NCBI GenBank assembly: GCA_900546115.1
Contig: URBQ01000054.1
Location: 1-5,857 of the forward strand
DNA: 5,857 nt
Direction of reading: 5' to 3'
Source of the DNA: an uncultured Collinsella sp.
GTDB taxonomy: Bacteria; Actinomycetota; Coriobacteriia; Coriobacteriales; Coriobacteriaceae
Positions 4,781-5,857 of this stretch are shown piece by piece (position 1 is the first letter of the stretch; every line of letters begins with the position of its first letter). The notes below the pieces were generated by a model that did not search any database, was not told the origin of the DNA, and was given only the letters and a program-made list of their open reading frames with translations. Both the position numbers and the translations under genes were made by a program.

Positions 4781-5824
4781 ATGTCGTTTGGCAAGTTCTT
4801 TAAAGATGCGCTGTTGCCCGTCGCCGTGTGGACGTGCGGCGTGCTGCTGAGCTGCTTTGTGCTGACGGTTGCCGGGGCCCCGGCATCTATCGTGGTCGTG
4901 GCGGTCGGTGTGTCCTTTATCTTTGGCATGCTCGGCATCGTGATCGAGTACGCGCGCCGCCGTCGTTTTCTGCACCAGTTGGAGCGTGCAGCCGAGGAGC
5001 TGGAAAGTCCCGCGTGGGTACAGGAGATGGTGCAATGCCCAACCTATGCCGAGGGCGAGCTCGAGTACGAGGTCCTGCGCCGGGTGGGCAAGGCTGCCTG
5101 CGACGAGGTTGCCGAAGGCCGACGTCAGACCGATGACTATCGCGACTATATCGAGAGCTGGGTCCACGAGGCCAAGCTGCCCCTGGCGGCAGCTCATCTG
5201 ATTTTGGAAAACCTGGACGGCAGCGAAGGTGACCTCTCGCGCGTGGATGACCTGGGTCGCGAGCTGGCCCGCGTGGAGCGCTATATCGATCAGGCGCTGT
5301 ACTATGCGCGCTCGGAAGTCGTGGAGCGCGATTACCTGATTCGCCGCTGGGATCTTAAGACCTTGGTGACGGGTGCGATTAAAGCCAACGCGCGCGAGCT
5401 CATTGCGGCGCATGTGGCTCCGGTGTGCGAGAACCTTGACTTCGAGGTCTTTACCGACGAAAAATGGCTCGAATTTATCCTGGGCCAGCTCATTCAGAAC
5501 AGCATTAAATATGCGCGCGAGGACGGCGCGAAGATCGTGTTTTCGGGCGCGTTGTTGGACGAGGGCCTGGCGAGCGAACGCATCGAGCTCACCGTTGCCG
5601 ACAACGGCTGTGGCGTGAGCGCGGCCGACCTGCCGCGCGTGTTCGAGAAGGGCTTTACCGGCGACAACGGCCGCACCACCAAGCGCGCAACGGGCATCGG
5701 CCTCTACCTGGTGGCGCGTCTGTGCTCCAAGATGGGTATCGACGTCACCGCGGCATCCGACTCCGGCGAAGGCTTCGTCGTAACATTCGCGTTTTCAACG
5801 AATAAGTTCCAATATTTCGAGTAA
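4781..5824 (+). CDS. Sensor histidine kinase, BceS-like intramembrane-sensing type
   Basis: This 347-residue membrane kinase is the expected partner of the preceding regulator. Two hydrophobic segments (about 11-30 and 36-55) are joined by only about five residues (AGAPA), leaving almost no extracellular domain. That is the hallmark of intramembrane-sensing kinases such as BceS/GraS. The dimerisation helix carries the phospho-accepting His129 in SWVHEAKLPLAA. The ATPase domain has the N box LGQLIQNSIKYA (234-245), G1 DNGCG (274-278), F box FEKGFTG (288-294) and G2 ATGIGLYL (303-310), so catalysis looks intact. I chose ATG 4781, which has AGGTG six nt upstream. An in-frame GTG at 4772, directly after the regulator stop, would add MPA but lacks a ribosome site. 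Such kinases usually sense the flux state of a BceAB transporter; none is visible in the remaining 33 bp. Confidence 0.93.
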   Translation: MSFGKFFKDALLPVAVWTCGVLLSCFVLTVAGAPASIVVVAVGVSFIFGMLGIVIEYARRRRFLHQLERAAEELESPAWVQEMVQCPTYAEGELEYEVLRRVGKAACDEVAEGRRQTDDYRDYIESWVHEAKLPLAAAHLILENLDGSEGDLSRVDDLGRELARVERYIDQALYYARSEVVERDYLIRRWDLKTLVTGAIKANARELIAAHVAPVCENLDFEVFTDEKWLEFILGQLIQNSIKYAREDGAKIVFSGALLDEGLASERIELTVADNGCGVSAADLPRVFEKGFTGDNGRTTKRATGIGLYLVARLCSKMGIDVTAASDSGEGFVVTFAFSTNKFQYFE

Positions 5825-5857
5825 CGCACGCGGCAGACGTCCGCCCAAACAAAACGT
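5825..5857. other. Right window edge, no feature recognised
   Basis: Only 33 bp remain after the kinase stop. They contain no start codon with a ribosome-binding site and no complete hairpin. Whether a transporter gene follows cannot be told from this window. Confidence 0.6.

Noticed and set aside
4016..5413. 465-codon open frame on the minus strand opposite the response regulator and kinase
   Set aside because: It is antisense to two well-supported genes, has no family motif and is explained by G/C-rich third codon positions of the real genes.

Overview
The window looks like a chromosomal segment from a high-GC actinobacterium of the gut Coriobacteriia, most likely Collinsella or a close relative. 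This rests on the strong G/C preference at third codon positions, the style of the intergenic repeats and the gene types. It is an inference from reading, not a database result. Four genes are convincing by family motifs (a GNAT acetyltransferase, purH, an OmpR-type response regulator and a BceS-like histidine kinase). A fifth is a poorly characterised 243-residue protein.

Layout: positions 1-410 hold no conventional gene. This comparatively AT-rich island contains a pair of inverted 29-bp motifs (72-100 and 273-301), each carrying an ATG at the same place. Between them lies a near-perfect hairpin (135-175). Next to the right-hand motif are two copies of a 36-bp direct repeat with a 41-bp period (325-401). 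A GNAT-family N-acetyltransferase follows on the minus strand (411-1052). It diverges from purH (1330-2937), the bifunctional enzyme for the last two steps of IMP synthesis. The 250-bp gap after purH holds a 93-bp imperfect palindrome, a possible 29-residue ORF and a good intrinsic terminator (3136-3171). A plus-strand gene (3188-3919) of unknown function follows; its pattern faintly resembles class-IV PLP aminotransferases. Its stop codon lies inside another REP-like inverted repeat. The window ends with a two-component operon (4100-4771 and 4781-5824).

The genes do not form one pathway. purH is housekeeping and appears to be transcribed alone. The regulator/kinase pair resembles the BceRS/GraRS class, which typically monitors cell-envelope antibiotics together with a BceAB-type ABC transporter. 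No transporter gene is visible before the window ends at 5857. The most unusual material is intergenic: several families of inverted and direct repeats, some with reading frames that may or may not be translated.
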